From assembly GCF_030291135.1 (NCBI RefSeq), contig NZ_CP127409.1:2914001-2978000 (forward strand): DNA of 64,000 bases, given 5' to 3'. The notes beneath the pieces were generated by a model. The model did not search any database. It was not told the DNA's origin and saw nothing but the letters and a program-made list of their open reading frames with translations. The position numbers were made by a program, and so were the translations under genes. The DNA is from Rhodanobacter thiooxydans (GTDB lineage: Bacteria > Pseudomonadota > Gammaproteobacteria > Xanthomonadales > Rhodanobacteraceae). Numbering within the stretch: the first letter of the stretch is position 1; each line of letters begins with the position of its first letter. Below are positions 9,357-19,107 of the stretch, one piece after another.

Positions 9357-9956
9357 ATGACCATGAAAAAGACCCTGCTTGCCCTTGCCATCACCACCGC
9401 CGGCCTGCTGGCCGTTCCCGCCGTGTTCGCGCAGAGCGCGCCGACCCAAAGTGACGGCTGGTTCATCAACGGCAATATCGGCCGCACCGCCATCAACCAG
9501 GGGCCGTACGACGGCCATGACACCGGCTATGCCCTCAACGGTGGCTATCGCTGGTCGCTGGCGCCGAGCTTCGCGCTGGGCGCCGAGGTGGGTTACAACG
9601 ACCTGGGCAACATCCATGCGAAGAACGTCTTCAACAGCCAGCCAGTGATCGCCCCGGGCAAATCCCAGCTACACGGCTGGACCGTCGGTGCGAATGCCCG
9701 CTACGACCTCAGCCCGGACTGGTACGTCGGCGGCCGCGCCGGCCTCTACAGCTGGACCGGCCACGGTCTGAGCAACGACATCAACCCGATCAACAAGAGC
9801 CTGAGTTCCAACAGCTGGTATGCCGGTGCCGGGGTGGGCTACAACCTCACCAGCAACCTCAGCGTCGGCCTGAACTACGACTACTTCGACGCGAGCAAGC
9901 GCAACGTCGACCTGAGCACCGACATGGTCTCGGTCAGCGCGGAATACCGCTTCTGA
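9357..9956 (+). CDS. Outer-membrane beta-barrel protein, copy 2
   Basis: 199-residue paralogue of the preceding gene. It has a signal peptide ending VFA-Q, lacks the low-complexity linker of copy 1, and ends with the same AEYRF barrel terminus. The start at 9357 has GGAGA six bases upstream; a second ATG two codons later is possible. The 168-base spacer and the downstream terminator suggest that the tandem pair may be expressed together or from separate promoters. Most likely it arose by local duplication. Confidence 0.85.
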   Translation: MTMKKTLLALAITTAGLLAVPAVFAQSAPTQSDGWFINGNIGRTAINQGPYDGHDTGYALNGGYRWSLAPSFALGAEVGYNDLGNIHAKNVFNSQPVIAPGKSQLHGWTVGANARYDLSPDWYVGGRAGLYSWTGHGLSNDINPINKSLSSNSWYAGAGVGYNLTSNLSVGLNYDYFDASKRNVDLSTDMVSVSAEYRF

Positions 9957-9981
9957 TTGGTTGACCGATCACACGGAAAAC

Positions 9982-10013
9982 GAAACGGGCACCTCACGGT
10001 GCCCGTTTCTTTT
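9982..10013 (+). terminator. Intrinsic terminator after the barrel pair
   Basis: A 12-base perfect stem GAAACGGGCACC / GGTGCCCGTTTC with a TCAC loop, followed by TTTTC. It lies 25 bases after the stop of barrel copy 2. Confidence 0.85.
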
Positions 10014-10083
10014 CTGAGCATTGCCACCAGGGATGGCTGCCCGTTTGATTCTCGCGATCATGGATGATCGCAGGAATAAACAC

Positions 10084-11088
10084 TCAGCCGTTCCACTGCC
10101 CCAGCGCGGCCAGGCCGTTGTCACGCGCGCGCGCATGCACGGTCTTCTGCGCCTCGGCGTAGTTCGCCTTCATGTCCTTGGCCCACAGCTTCAGCGCCGC
10201 CTGCTGCATGGCGCGGCCGTAGGAGAACGACAGCGGCCACGGGTGCGGGCCGATCTGGTTCATCGCGTTCAGATGCGCGGTGGACTGCTGGTCGGTCTGG
10301 CCGCCGGAGAGGAACACGATACCCGGCAGCGAGGCCGGCACGGTGGACTTCAGCACGCGCACGGTGGCTTCGGCGACTTCCTCGACGTCGACCTGCTCGT
10401 CGCAATCCTTGCCCGGGATGACCATGCTGATCTTCAGGATGGTGCCTTCCAGCATCACGTTCTGCTCGTACAACGCGTTGAACAGGCTGCGCAGCACCGC
10501 TTCGTGCACTTCGTAGCTGACCTCGATGCTGTGGTCGCCGTCCATGATCACTTCGGGCTCGACCATCGGCACCAGGCCGGCTTCCTGGCACAGCGCGGCG
10601 TAACGGGCCAGCACGTGGCAGTTCGCCTCGATCGCGGTGGAGCTGGGGTTCTCTTCGGAGATGTTGATCACTGCACGCCACTTGGCGAACTGGGCACCCA
10701 GCTTCGCGTATTCCTGCAGGCGCTCGCGCAGGCCGTCGAGGCCCTCGGTGACCACGTCGCCGGGGAAGCCGGCCAGCGGCTGCGGGCCCTTGTCGACCTT
10801 GATGCCGGGGATGATGCCGAGCTTCTTCATCACCGCGGTGAACGGCACGCCGTCCTTGGTCGACTGGCGGATCGTCTCGTCATACAGGATCGCGCCGGAG
10901 ATGTGCTCGTTCAGGCCCGGCGTGGTCAGCAGCAGCTCACGGTAGGCGCGGCGGTTTTCCTCGGTGTTCTCGATGCCGACCGCCTCGAAACGCTTCTTGA
11001 TGGTGTTGGTCGACTCGTCGATGGCGATGATGCCCTTGCCGGGCGCGACCATCGCCAGGGCGATGCTTTCGAGATCTTCAATACTCAT
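10084..11088 (-). CDS. fda: Fructose-bisphosphate aldolase, class I
   Basis: 334-residue Schiff-base aldolase cleaving fructose 1,6-bisphosphate in glycolysis. The animal/plant-type class I fold is evident from GKGIIAIDESTNTIKKRF near the N-terminus, the active-site lysine in LEGTILKISMVIPG (counterpart of Lys229) and FLSGGQTDQ. It is not the metal-dependent class II enzyme nor the archaeal-type FbaB. The ATG at 11088 has GGAG five bases upstream; the open frame extends 39 codons further but lacks a ribosome site. Neighbours include pyruvate kinase, gapA and transketolase. Confidence 0.93.
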   Translation of the reverse strand: MSIEDLESIALAMVAPGKGIIAIDESTNTIKKRFEAVGIENTEENRRAYRELLLTTPGLNEHISGAILYDETIRQSTKDGVPFTAVMKKLGIIPGIKVDKGPQPLAGFPGDVVTEGLDGLRERLQEYAKLGAQFAKWRAVINISEENPSSTAIEANCHVLARYAALCQEAGLVPMVEPEVIMDGDHSIEVSYEVHEAVLRSLFNALYEQNVMLEGTILKISMVIPGKDCDEQVDVEEVAEATVRVLKSTVPASLPGIVFLSGGQTDQQSTAHLNAMNQIGPHPWPLSFSYGRAMQQAALKLWAKDMKANYAEAQKTVHARARDNGLAALGQWNG

Positions 11089-11247
11089 GACGACTCCGTG
11101 GTGCCGGGGCGTGGCCCGCCTGCATATGGTTGAAGCCGCCTCGGGGCCGAAGCGGCGCGGTTCAAAACGGCGATTATAGGCCAGATTGGCGGCCGCAAGC
11201 GCCAAGGCGCGGCGCGGCCGGACTACAGCTGGCTCAGGCGAACCGAC

Positions 11248-11688
11248 TCACGGGGTGTAGCCGGGCAGCTTGCACTGGTCCATCAACTGCTGGCGCTGGG
11301 CCGTATCCCGGGGCGCGTTGAACGGCACGATGTAGTAGGTGGCGACCGGCTCGCCGATGCGGTTGGTCAGCGATGGGCCATAACGGAAATTGGCGACCGC
11401 ACTGCGCGCCGCCGGACCGAGATCACTCTTCGGCGCCACCTTGACCACCTGCACGTTCATCGGCACACCGTCGGAACCGATCGTATAAGTCACTGCCGCG
11501 CAGCCGGGCTTGTCCAGGTTCAGCCCGCCGTTGGGCACGTCCATCTTCACCTGCGTATTGAGCAGGATCCAGTAGCGGTACAGGTCCTGCTGGTCGATCC
11601 GGCGCACCTGCGCCAGCACCGGCGCGACGAAGCCCAGCGCCAATGCCAGCAACAAAGCTTGGCGAAGCGGGCGAAACATGGATTTCAT
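11248..11688 (-). CDS. TonB C-terminal-domain-like periplasmic protein
   Basis: 146 residues. The signal peptide ends PVLA-Q and is followed by a single domain with the order seen in TonB C-termini: Y(T)IGSDGVPMNVQVV and FRYGPS (cf. the family's V..G.V....V and W.F.P). It has no N-terminal membrane anchor that stays in the membrane and no proline-rich spacer, so it is not a full TonB. The ATG at 11688 has AGGAG six bases upstream. A substrate-binding or envelope role is possible; nothing nearby fixes it. Confidence 0.65.
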   Translation of the reverse strand: MKSMFRPLRQALLLALALGFVAPVLAQVRRIDQQDLYRYWILLNTQVKMDVPNGGLNLDKPGCAAVTYTIGSDGVPMNVQVVKVAPKSDLGPAARSAVANFRYGPSLTNRIGEPVATYYIVPFNAPRDTAQRQQLMDQCKLPGYTP

Positions 11689-11731
11689 GGCGATCTCCTG
11701 GGCGGGGCGAAGAAACCCTCGTGCAGACAGT

Positions 11732-12292
11732 TTAGCTGTCCTGTGGGGTGTCCGCGTCAGTGTCAGTTTTTGCAACCATATAGTGTGGATAACCCCGCAA
11801 ACGTTGGAACAGGGCGATCAGGCCACGCGAACCCAACATCAGCAAAATCCCCGCCACCACCATTACCCCATACTGAACCATCCAATGCCACTCGGCGACA
11901 GGCACAGTCTCCCCGGCACCGTCGTAGGACGCCTGGTGCAGCAACAGAAGAATCATCGTGCCATGGCCGAAGCAGCCAGCCACTCCGCTGATCGCCAGCC
12001 ATGCGCCCAATACAGAGAACGCCACGTAGTGCAGTTGGTCGGCATGGATCGGACTTTCCAGGATTTCCTGCTGCTTGCCGCCCAACGCCCACCATGCCAA
12101 CAAACTCGGACGCATCCACAGTACGAACGCGAGCAGCAAGGTGAAGGTTTCCATGAGCAGTGCCAGTAGCGGGTAATGCCAGTCACCGCTGTAAAAGAAG
12201 ACGCCCGGAAGGCGTTCGAATACACCTACTGCCATCAACACCGCACCCAGCCGAATCGCCACGCAAAGCACGGTGTACAACGTGGTCTTCAT
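11732..12292 (-). CDS. Four-helix integral membrane protein, unknown
   Basis: 186 residues with four hydrophobic segments at about 5-25, 40-62, 88-112 and 135-160, and a charged C-terminal tail. No catalytic motif is recognised. GGGG/AAAAGGG precedes the ATG at 12292. It lies between the TonB-like gene and pyruvate kinase on the same strand but is 44 bases from the former and 56 from the latter, so operon membership is uncertain. Base composition is somewhat lower in GC than its glycolytic neighbours. Confidence 0.6.
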   Translation of the reverse strand: MKTTLYTVLCVAIRLGAVLMAVGVFERLPGVFFYSGDWHYPLLALLMETFTLLLAFVLWMRPSLLAWWALGGKQQEILESPIHADQLHYVAFSVLGAWLAISGVAGCFGHGTMILLLLHQASYDGAGETVPVAEWHWMVQYGVMVVAGILLMLGSRGLIALFQRLRGYPHYMVAKTDTDADTPQDS

Positions 12293-12348
12293 CCCTTTTC
12301 CCCTGTGGCGGATTTCGTAACTTCAGGGTGCCCCAAGCCCGCGCTACA

Positions 12349-13824
12349 TCACAGATCGCGCAGACTCTCGACCATGCCATCGGGGCCGACCGAGAGCAGC
12401 TTCAGCGTGTTGGTGCCGCCGACGTGGCCGACACGGTCGCCGTAGGTGATCACCACGCTGTCGCCCTCGACCAGCCTGCCCTTCTCGAACAGCAGCTGCA
12501 CCGCGGCGCGGGTGGAGGCGGCCATGCTCTGCCGCTCGCCATGGTTGAACTCCACCGGCTGCACGTCGCGCAGCACCAGCATGCGCCGGCGCGCGGCGGC
12601 GGACGGCGACATGCCGTAGATCGGCACTGCGCTGCGATAGCGCGACAGCCACTGGGCGGTGGCGCCGGATTCGGTCAGCGCCACGATCGCCCGCACGCCG
12701 AGCTGGCCGGCCAGCACCATCGCGGCCAGTGCGATCGCCTGGTCGGTGCGGTTCATCTGGTGGCTGACGCTGGCCAGATCCTCCTTCGGCTCGAACTGGC
12801 GCTCGGCACCGAGGCAGATCCGCGTCATCGCCGACACCGCCTTGTCCGGGTGCGCGCCGGCGGCGGTCTCCTCCGACAGCATCACCGCGTCGGTGCCGTC
12901 GATCACCGCGTTGGCCACGTCGAGCACTTCGGCGCGGGTCGGGATCGGCGAGCGCACCATCGACTGCAGCATCTGCGTGGCGGTGATCACCGCGCGGTTG
13001 CGCTGCACCGTCTCGCGGATGATCTTCTTCTGCAGGCCGGGCAGCTCAGCGTCGCCGATCTCCACACCAAGGTCGCCGCGCGCCACCATCACCACGTCGG
13101 AGGCGTCGATGATCTCGCCCAGCACCGGGATCGCGTCGGCGCGCTCGATCTTCGCCACCAGCGCCGCGTTGCCGCCCGCCTCGTGCAGCAGGCGGCGGGC
13201 CTGGTGCATGTCCTCGGCCGAACGCACGAACGAGACGGCGAGGAAATCCGCGCCGATCTCGGCGGCCAGTTTGATGTCGGCCTTGTCCTTGTCCGACAGC
13301 GCGGTCACCGACAGTCCGCCGCCCTGCCGGTTGAGCCCCTTGCGATTGGACAGCTTGCCGCCGACCAGCACCTTGCAGCGCACCTCGGCACCGGCCACCT
13401 CCTGCACGGTCAGCGCGACCAGGCCGTCGTCCAGCAGCAGCACGTCGCCGGCATGCACGTCGTGCGGCAGGCCGTAGTAGCTCACGCCGACGCGGGTCGC
13501 ATCGCCGGGCGGCGCGTCGGGGCGGCAATCGAGCACGAACGAGGCGCCGTCGGCGAGTTCCACCGGCCCGCCGGCGAAGGTCTCGATGCGGATCTTCGGC
13601 CCCTGCAGGTCGGCCAGGATGCCGACCTCGCGCCCGGCAGCCACCGACGCTGCCCGCACCGCCTTGGCGCGGGCGCGATGGTCGTCCGGCTGGCCGTGCG
13701 AGAGGTTCAGGCGGGCGACGTTGACGCCTTCGGCGATGATCTTCTCGAGCATGCCCGGCACGTCGGTGGCGGGGCCGAGGGTGGCGACGATCTTGGTACG
13801 GCGCAGCAGAGGGTTCGCATTCAT
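12349..13824 (-). CDS. pyk: Pyruvate kinase
   Basis: 491 residues. Makes pyruvate and ATP from phosphoenolpyruvate in the last glycolytic step. Visible are RTKIVATLGPAT (N-terminal), LNLSHG, DLQGPKIRIE, the signature with the catalytic lysine LVAKIERADAI, MVARGDLGVEIG, and ATQMLQSM with the following TRAEVLDVANAVIDGTDAVML. The C-terminal regulatory domain is complete and ends GGTNTLKL. The length and SVTALSDKDKADI resemble the PykA group. Upstream lies a perfect palindrome GTATGCATAC (13872-13881). Confidence 0.95.
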   Translation of the reverse strand: MNANPLLRRTKIVATLGPATDVPGMLEKIIAEGVNVARLNLSHGQPDDHRARAKAVRAASVAAGREVGILADLQGPKIRIETFAGGPVELADGASFVLDCRPDAPPGDATRVGVSYYGLPHDVHAGDVLLLDDGLVALTVQEVAGAEVRCKVLVGGKLSNRKGLNRQGGGLSVTALSDKDKADIKLAAEIGADFLAVSFVRSAEDMHQARRLLHEAGGNAALVAKIERADAIPVLGEIIDASDVVMVARGDLGVEIGDAELPGLQKKIIRETVQRNRAVITATQMLQSMVRSPIPTRAEVLDVANAVIDGTDAVMLSEETAAGAHPDKAVSAMTRICLGAERQFEPKEDLASVSHQMNRTDQAIALAAMVLAGQLGVRAIVALTESGATAQWLSRYRSAVPIYGMSPSAAARRRMLVLRDVQPVEFNHGERQSMAASTRAAVQLLFEKGRLVEGDSVVITYGDRVGHVGGTNTLKLLSVGPDGMVESLRDL

Positions 13825-13871
13825 GTGCCGAGGCTAGCAGAAGCTGCGCGGCGCGCCATTACCCTGCATTC

Positions 13872-13881
13872 GTATGCATAC
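13872..13881. promoter_or_regulatory. Palindrome GTATGCATAC upstream of pyruvate kinase
   Basis: A perfect ten-base palindrome 48-57 bases upstream of the pyruvate kinase start and between that gene and the nuclease stop. The position suits an operator, but ten-base palindromes occur by chance and no known regulator consensus is matched. Confidence 0.25.
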
Positions 13882-13922
13882 CGCCGATATGCGCCGACGC
13901 GCAGGCACCGCTTTCTTCGATG

Positions 13923-14741
13923 CTACCGCGCCAGGGCGAGGTTGAGCACCGCGGCCAGCCGTCGGCCGGCCTGGCGCAGGCGCAGCTCGGCTACCGGCCG
14001 CCAGCTCGCCACGTAGGCCGGATCGATCTTGTGCCCGTCCGGATAGAAGCCGGCCTCGGCGGTGATCCGGCAGGACTCCTCGGCCCACTGCGCGTAGGGA
14101 TCGTCCAGCGGCGCGATCGGCGCCGGCAGGTTGACCGGCATGGCCGCGTCGAGCTGCTGCGCGTAGGCCTGCCAGTCGAGCCCGCGGCCGGACAACATGC
14201 CCGAATCCCACACTTTGTGCAGGTTGCTGCCCCTGCCGTCGAACTGCACCTGGTACGTGTTGCCGCCCTTGTCGTCGCGGCAGCCGGCGTGCAGCGGCTG
14301 GTGGATGTCGCCGACGAAATGCACCACGAACTTCAGCGCCTCGCGCCGGGCGGCGTCCGGCTGGCTGCGGTCGCCCAGCACGTCCACGTAATGCTGCAAC
14401 CCGGCCACCACGCAACGGTCGTCACGGCAGTCGCGCGGCGGCACGTAGTCGCAGGCGCTGCCACCATGGAAGTTGACGTAGTGCTGGCTGCGCGTCTGCT
14501 TCCACAGCGTCACCTGCGCCGGGTCATCCTGGATCTGGTCGGCCCAGTTGGCCACGTCGGCCAGCGAACGTGTGTGCTCCGGCGCCAGCAAGCGCTCCAG
14601 CGCGGCCTCGGCGAGCGGATCGAGGTGCCGTTGCGCCAGTTCGGCGACCACACGATGACCGAGCGGCCCCCAGGCCTGCACCGACGGCGCGACCGCGAAC
14701 ATAAGGGCCGCGAAGACCAGTGAACGGCTTGAAACGGGCAT
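13923..14741 (-). CDS. Secreted S1/P1-type nuclease
   Basis: 272 residues. The signal peptide ends VQA, leaving the mature N-terminal Trp of the S1/P1 family (WGPLGHRVVAELA), whose amino group and side chains bind zinc. Other ligands are visible: ADVANWADQI, FHGGS region, HFVGDIHQPLHAG and GGN. Such enzymes cut single-stranded DNA and RNA with three zinc ions and scavenge nucleotides outside the cytoplasm. The ATG at 14741 is chosen for the signal peptide; an ATG at 14798 and a longer frame exist. Divergent from gapA. Confidence 0.85.
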   Translation of the reverse strand: MPVSSRSLVFAALMFAVAPSVQAWGPLGHRVVAELAQRHLDPLAEAALERLLAPEHTRSLADVANWADQIQDDPAQVTLWKQTRSQHYVNFHGGSACDYVPPRDCRDDRCVVAGLQHYVDVLGDRSQPDAARREALKFVVHFVGDIHQPLHAGCRDDKGGNTYQVQFDGRGSNLHKVWDSGMLSGRGLDWQAYAQQLDAAMPVNLPAPIAPLDDPYAQWAEESCRITAEAGFYPDGHKIDPAYVASWRPVAELRLRQAGRRLAAVLNLALAR

Positions 14742-14831
14742 GGCAGCTGCCGGTGCAAAAGCGGCAGTCTGCCACAGCGGCGATCGGGCGCGGGCCATCC
14801 GGGCGCTTTCATTGTAAGATTTCGCGGCTGA

Positions 14832-15908
<1,077 letters not shown>

Positions 15909-15982
15909 GCCGGGAGCACTCCTCGCGATCATTCCTGATCGCGAGAGTCCAATGGGCGGCCATCGGTGGCCGCACTTTTCCA

Positions 15983-16015
15983 ACAAAAAAGCCGGGCATC
16001 GCCCGGCTTTTTTGT
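15983..16015. terminator. Bidirectional intrinsic terminator between gapA and fdxA
   Basis: Inverted repeat ACAAAAAAGCCGGGC / GCCCGGCTTTTTTGT with a three-base loop. A and T tracts on either side allow termination of both convergent genes. Confidence 0.92.
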
Positions 16016-16046
16016 CCCCCTTGATGCGGACTCCTGCAGGTGAACG

Positions 16047-16370
16047 TCAGCGCTTCAGCAGCGGCAGCTTGTCCGGTACGCCGTCCCACTTGTCGGCGTC
16101 TTCCATCGACGGGATCTTGCTGGTCAGCACCGGCCACTCCCTGGCCAGCTCGGCGTTGATCGAGAGGAAGACTTCCTGGCCGGCCGGCACGTCGAGTTCG
16201 GGGAAGATCGCGCCGACCGGGCACTCCTCCACGCACAACGTGCAGTCGATGCATTCGTCCGGGTCGATCACCAGGAAGTTCGGCCCCGCGTGGAAGCAGT
16301 CGACCGGGCACACCTCGACGCAGTCGGTGTGCTTGCAGTTGATGCAGTTCTCGGTGACGACGTGCGTCAT
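16047..16370 (-). CDS. fdxA: Seven-iron ferredoxin FdxA
   Basis: 107-residue electron carrier with one 3Fe-4S and one 4Fe-4S cluster. The first ligand set is [18 protein letters not shown] and the second [12 protein letters not shown], as in Azotobacter ferredoxin I. The C-terminal extension of 45 residues without cysteines is normal for FdxA. AGGAGG lies four bases before the ATG at 16370; the ATG one codon earlier is too close to the ribosome site. The divergent gene is azurin, and an FNR-like palindrome lies between them. Confidence 0.93.
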   Translation of the reverse strand: MTHVVTENCINCKHTDCVEVCPVDCFHAGPNFLVIDPDECIDCTLCVEECPVGAIFPELDVPAGQEVFLSINAELAREWPVLTSKIPSMEDADKWDGVPDKLPLLKR

Positions 16371-16433
16371 CATGCCTCCTTCCGGCACCTGCCGGCGATG
16401 GTTAGAGTCTCCTCGACGACAGCTGTCTCGGCA

Positions 16434-16447
16434 ATGACCCAGATCAG
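16434..16447. promoter_or_regulatory. FNR-like palindrome in the fdxA/azurin intergenic region
   Basis: ATGACCCAGATCAG, compared with the FNR consensus TTGAT-N4-ATCAA: both TGAY and RTCA halves with the right four-base spacer. Its centre is about 75 bases upstream of the azurin ATG and 70 from the fdxA ATG. It is one of five such sites in the 16-25 kb nitrite-respiration region. Confidence 0.6.
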
Positions 16448-16514
16448 TGCCCGCCGCGCGCTGCCATCGCAGAATTCACTTGAACCCTGCCACTTTCTCT
16501 TGGAGCGATACATC

Positions 16515-16961
16515 ATGCGTAAACTGATTGCCATTGCCCTGCTCGGCCTGCTCTCCACCCCGTTGATGGCCGCCGAGTGCGCGACCACCGTCGAGGCCAG
16601 CGACGCCATGCAGTTCAACACCAAGACCATCACCGTGCCGAAGACCTGCAAGACCTTCAAGGTGACCCTGAAGCACACCGGCAAACTGCCGGTCACCGCG
16701 ATGGGCCACAACTGGGTGCTTGCGCACAGCGCTGACGAATCCGGCGTGATTTCCGACGGCATGAAGGCCGGCGCCGCCAACAGCTACGAGAAGCCGGGCG
16801 ACGTGCGCATCATCGCGCACACCAAGCTGATCGGCGGCGGCGAGTCCGACACGGCCACGATCAACGTGGCCAAGCTCAAGGCCGGCGAGCAGTACGCCTA
16901 CTTCTGCACCTTCCCCGGCCACGCCGCGCTGATGAAGGGCACGCTGAGCCTGGGCCAGTAA
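16515..16961 (+). CDS. azu: Azurin (periplasmic blue copper protein)
   Basis: 148 residues with a signal peptide cleaved at LMA-AE. The mature protein carries every type 1 copper ligand of azurin: the first His in MGHNWVLA, and Cys, His and Met in YFCTFPGHAALMKG. Azurin passes single electrons to copper nitrite reductase and peroxidases in the periplasm. Its placement 3 kb from nirK with an FNR-like site upstream supports donation to NirK here. GGAG precedes the ATG at 16515. Confidence 0.95.
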   Translation: MRKLIAIALLGLLSTPLMAAECATTVEASDAMQFNTKTITVPKTCKTFKVTLKHTGKLPVTAMGHNWVLAHSADESGVISDGMKAGAANSYEKPGDVRIIAHTKLIGGGESDTATINVAKLKAGEQYAYFCTFPGHAALMKGTLSLGQ

Positions 16962-16977
16962 GCTTCACGGACCAGCA

Positions 16978-17012
16978 ACGCATCCGGCCGTCATGGCCGG
17001 GTGCGTTTTTTT
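16978..17012 (+). terminator. Intrinsic terminator after azurin
   Basis: Stem ACGCATCCGGCC / GGCCGGGTGCGT (one G-T pair) with a GTCAT loop, followed by seven T. It separates azurin from the globin gene, which therefore needs its own promoter or read-through. Confidence 0.88.
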
Positions 17013-17051
17013 GTTGCCGGCCCCTTACATCGTTCCGCGCACGGATCCACC

Positions 17052-17471
17052 ATGTCCAGCATGAACCCGCAGTCGCCACTGGACGAACCAGCCATCGCCA
17101 GGCTGGTCGACCATTTCTACGAGAAGGTGCGGCGCGATCCTCAGATCGGCCCGGTCTTCAACGCGGCCGTGCACGACTGGGACGAACACAAGCGCCTGCT
17201 GACCTCGTTCTGGGCCTCGGTGGCACTGCGCGCGGGCAGCTACCGCGGCAATCCGATGGGCGCGCACCGGCCGCATCCGATCCGCGCCGAGCACTTCGAC
17301 CGCTGGCTCGCACTGTGGCGCGAAACCACCCTCGAGGAACTGGACGAGGCCAGTGCCGCACTGATGCTGGAATACGCCGAACGCATCGGCCGCAGCCTCA
17401 AGCTGGGCCTTGGCCTGCATCCGCAGGCGCAACCGTTCGGCGTGCCGATCGTGGGCGTCGGCAAACCATAG
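17052..17471 (+). CDS. Truncated haemoglobin, group III
   Basis: 139 residues of the 2-on-2 globin fold. The B-helix aromatic region VDHFYEKVRRDPQIGPVF, WDEHKRLLTSFWASV and the proximal-His helix HPIRAEHFDRWLALW match group III (CtrHb-like) proteins. Such globins bind O2 or NO and are often found with NO or nitrite metabolism, which fits the setting next to azurin, tpx and nirK. ATG at 17052; a second ATG three codons later is possible. The ribosome site is weak. Convergent with tpx. Confidence 0.88.
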   Translation: MSSMNPQSPLDEPAIARLVDHFYEKVRRDPQIGPVFNAAVHDWDEHKRLLTSFWASVALRAGSYRGNPMGAHRPHPIRAEHFDRWLALWRETTLEELDEASAALMLEYAERIGRSLKLGLGLHPQAQPFGVPIVGVGKP

Positions 17472-17474
17472 GCC

Positions 17475-17975
17475 TCAGCCCAGCGCCTTCAGCGCCGCGT
17501 CGTAGTTCGGCTCGTGACCGATCTCGCTGACCAGCTCGGCGTGCAGCACCTTGTCGTGGCCGTCCAGCACCAGCACCGCACGCGCGGCCAGCCCGGCCAG
17601 CGGACCGCTGGCGATCGCCACGCCGTAGTCGTTGAGGAACTGGCGCCCGCGCATCAGCGACAGGTTGGTCACCCGCTCCAGTCCCTCGGCACCGCAGAAG
17701 CGCGCCTGGGCGAACGGCAGGTCGGCCGAGATGCACAGCACCACGGTATTGTCGAGCTTGCCGGCCAGTTCGTTGAAGCGGCGCACCGAGGCGGCGCATA
17801 CGCCGGTATCGACGCTGGGGAAGATGTTCAACACCTTGCGCTTGCCGGCGAAGCCGGACAGCGCCACATCGGACAGGTCGGCGCCGACCAGGCTGAATGA
17901 CGGCGCGGTCGAACCGACCGCGGGAAACTGGCCGTCGACACTGATCGGCTGGCCTTTGAATGTGACGTGGGACAT
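17475..17975 (-). CDS. tpx: Thiol peroxidase Tpx
   Basis: 166-residue atypical two-cysteine peroxiredoxin that reduces lipid and organic peroxides in the periplasm or cytoplasm using thioredoxin. The peroxidatic cysteine is in [16 protein letters not shown] and the resolving cysteine in [11 protein letters not shown]. The N-terminus [12 protein letters not shown] is typical. ATG at 17975 has GAGG six bases upstream. Last gene of the minus-strand run that begins with hemN. Confidence 0.94.
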   Translation of the reverse strand: MSHVTFKGQPISVDGQFPAVGSTAPSFSLVGADLSDVALSGFAGKRKVLNIFPSVDTGVCAASVRRFNELAGKLDNTVVLCISADLPFAQARFCGAEGLERVTNLSLMRGRQFLNDYGVAIASGPLAGLAARAVLVLDGHDKVLHAELVSEIGHEPNYDAALKALG

Positions 17976-18001
17976 CGTGCACCTCGTGTGTGGATGGATG
18001 G

Positions 18002-18439
18002 CTACAAGTAGAACATGGTCTTGGCCAGGAAGACGATGCCCACCATCAGGCCCAGCACCACGCGATGGGTGTGCCGGAACCGGCAGACATCCATCTTGCC
18101 GCTGCGCATCGCCCACATCGCGTTGACGAACACGCCCAGCACGCCGAACGCCAGCAACACCTTCAGCAAGAGCCAGTTGCCGAAGCGGCTACCCACGCAG
18201 GACAAGCCGTCGCAACGGATGTCGAACAGCACGAAGCCGCTGGCGAACAGCAGCACCACGATCACCGGCATGAACCGGCGCACACGCGCCATGATCGACT
18301 GTTCGATGCGCTGCATGGTGGCCGTGTCGAAATGCCGATGCAGTGACTCGACCACCAGCACCTCGAACGCCACCGCGCCGACGAACACGATGGCGCATGC
18401 CAAATGCACCAGCACGATCCACGGATACCAGGCAACCAT
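18002..18439 (-). CDS. Four-TM membrane protein (CopD-like), probably FNR-regulated
   Basis: 145 residues with four transmembrane segments at about 5-28, 55-72, 88-108 and 122-142. Conserved-looking histidines lie at the start of helix 1 ([14 protein letters not shown]), after it (LHRHF) and before helix 4 ([10 protein letters not shown]). This pattern resembles CopD/DUF2269-type small membrane proteins. A GGGAGA ribosome site precedes the ATG. An FNR-like palindrome lies 55-68 bases upstream, so it is probably switched with nirK. Its role is unknown; haem or copper handling is a guess from the histidines. Confidence 0.6.
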   Translation of the reverse strand: MVAWYPWIVLVHLACAIVFVGAVAFEVLVVESLHRHFDTATMQRIEQSIMARVRRFMPVIVVLLFASGFVLFDIRCDGLSCVGSRFGNWLLLKVLLAFGVLGVFVNAMWAMRSGKMDVCRFRHTHRVVLGLMVGIVFLAKTMFYL

Positions 18440-18493
18440 GCTGCATCTCCCGAAGCTTTCCGGGAAGTCTGCGCGCGGCCAGCCACCGCCGCG

Positions 18494-18507
18494 CTGACAT
18501 GGATCAG
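18494..18507. promoter_or_regulatory. FNR-like palindrome upstream of the 4-TM gene
   Basis: CTGACATGGATCAG fits TGAY-N4-RTCA with the correct spacer. It is centred about 61 bases upstream of the 4-TM gene start and lies in the short gap after the SCO gene, giving the 4-TM gene its own candidate anaerobic promoter. Confidence 0.55.
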
Positions 18508-18526
18508 GCTGTGGGAGACACCGGCT

Positions 18527-19099
18527 TCAGCCGTGCGGCTGCGCGACCACCTTGCGGATCGCTTCCACGAACCCGGGATCGAGTTTGCCGATCCGCGTGG
18601 TACGCGCGGCGATGCGGCCGTCGGCATCAAGCAGGATCAGTTCGCTCGAATGGTTGAACTCGCCGTCGGGCAGTTGCCGGTACTGCAGGCCGAGCACGCC
18701 GGACAGCTGGCGCACCTGCGCCGGCTCGGCGCGCGCCAGGGTCCAGATGCGCGGGTCGAGCTTGCGCTTCTCCGCGTAGCTCTTCAACGTGGCCACGTCG
18801 TCGCGCGCCGGATCGAAGCTCACCGCGAGCAGGTCGATGCGTGCGCGCGTGGCCGGGTCCAGCGCATTGCGGGTAAGCCGCAGGCTGTCGATGATCATCG
18901 GGCAGACCATCTGGCAGGAGGTGTAGAACATCGTCACCAGCTGCGGACGGCCGCGCCGCTCGGCCAGCGTCTGCCGGTGGCCGTCCTGATCGGTCAGCTG
19001 CAGCGGCAGGTTGTAGACGGAGTCGCCGGGCAGCGGCGTGGCCGCTCGCGCGCCACCGAACAGCAGGAGCATCGCGAGCAGGGGCAACAGGCGTTTCAT
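18527..19099 (-). CDS. SCO1/SenC-family copper chaperone or thiol-reductase
   Basis: 190 residues. A signal peptide or N-terminal anchor (LLPLLAMLLLFGGARA) is followed by a thioredoxin-like fold with the copper-binding FYTSCQMVCPM (CxxxC) and the distal ligand His in FNHSSELIL. SCO proteins load copper into cytochrome oxidase CuA sites or keep cysteines reduced. Directly behind nirV and nirK (8-base gap to nirV), the likely client here is NirK or its azurin donor. ATG at 19099 has GAGG six bases upstream. Confidence 0.88.
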   Translation of the reverse strand: MKRLLPLLAMLLLFGGARAATPLPGDSVYNLPLQLTDQDGHRQTLAERRGRPQLVTMFYTSCQMVCPMIIDSLRLTRNALDPATRARIDLLAVSFDPARDDVATLKSYAEKRKLDPRIWTLARAEPAQVRQLSGVLGLQYRQLPDGEFNHSSELILLDADGRIAARTTRIGKLDPGFVEAIRKVVAQPHG

Positions 19100-19107
19100 G
19101 CATGACC

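Noticed and set aside
12160..14016. Plus-strand frame over pyruvate kinase
   Set aside because: Antisense shadow of the kinase gene.
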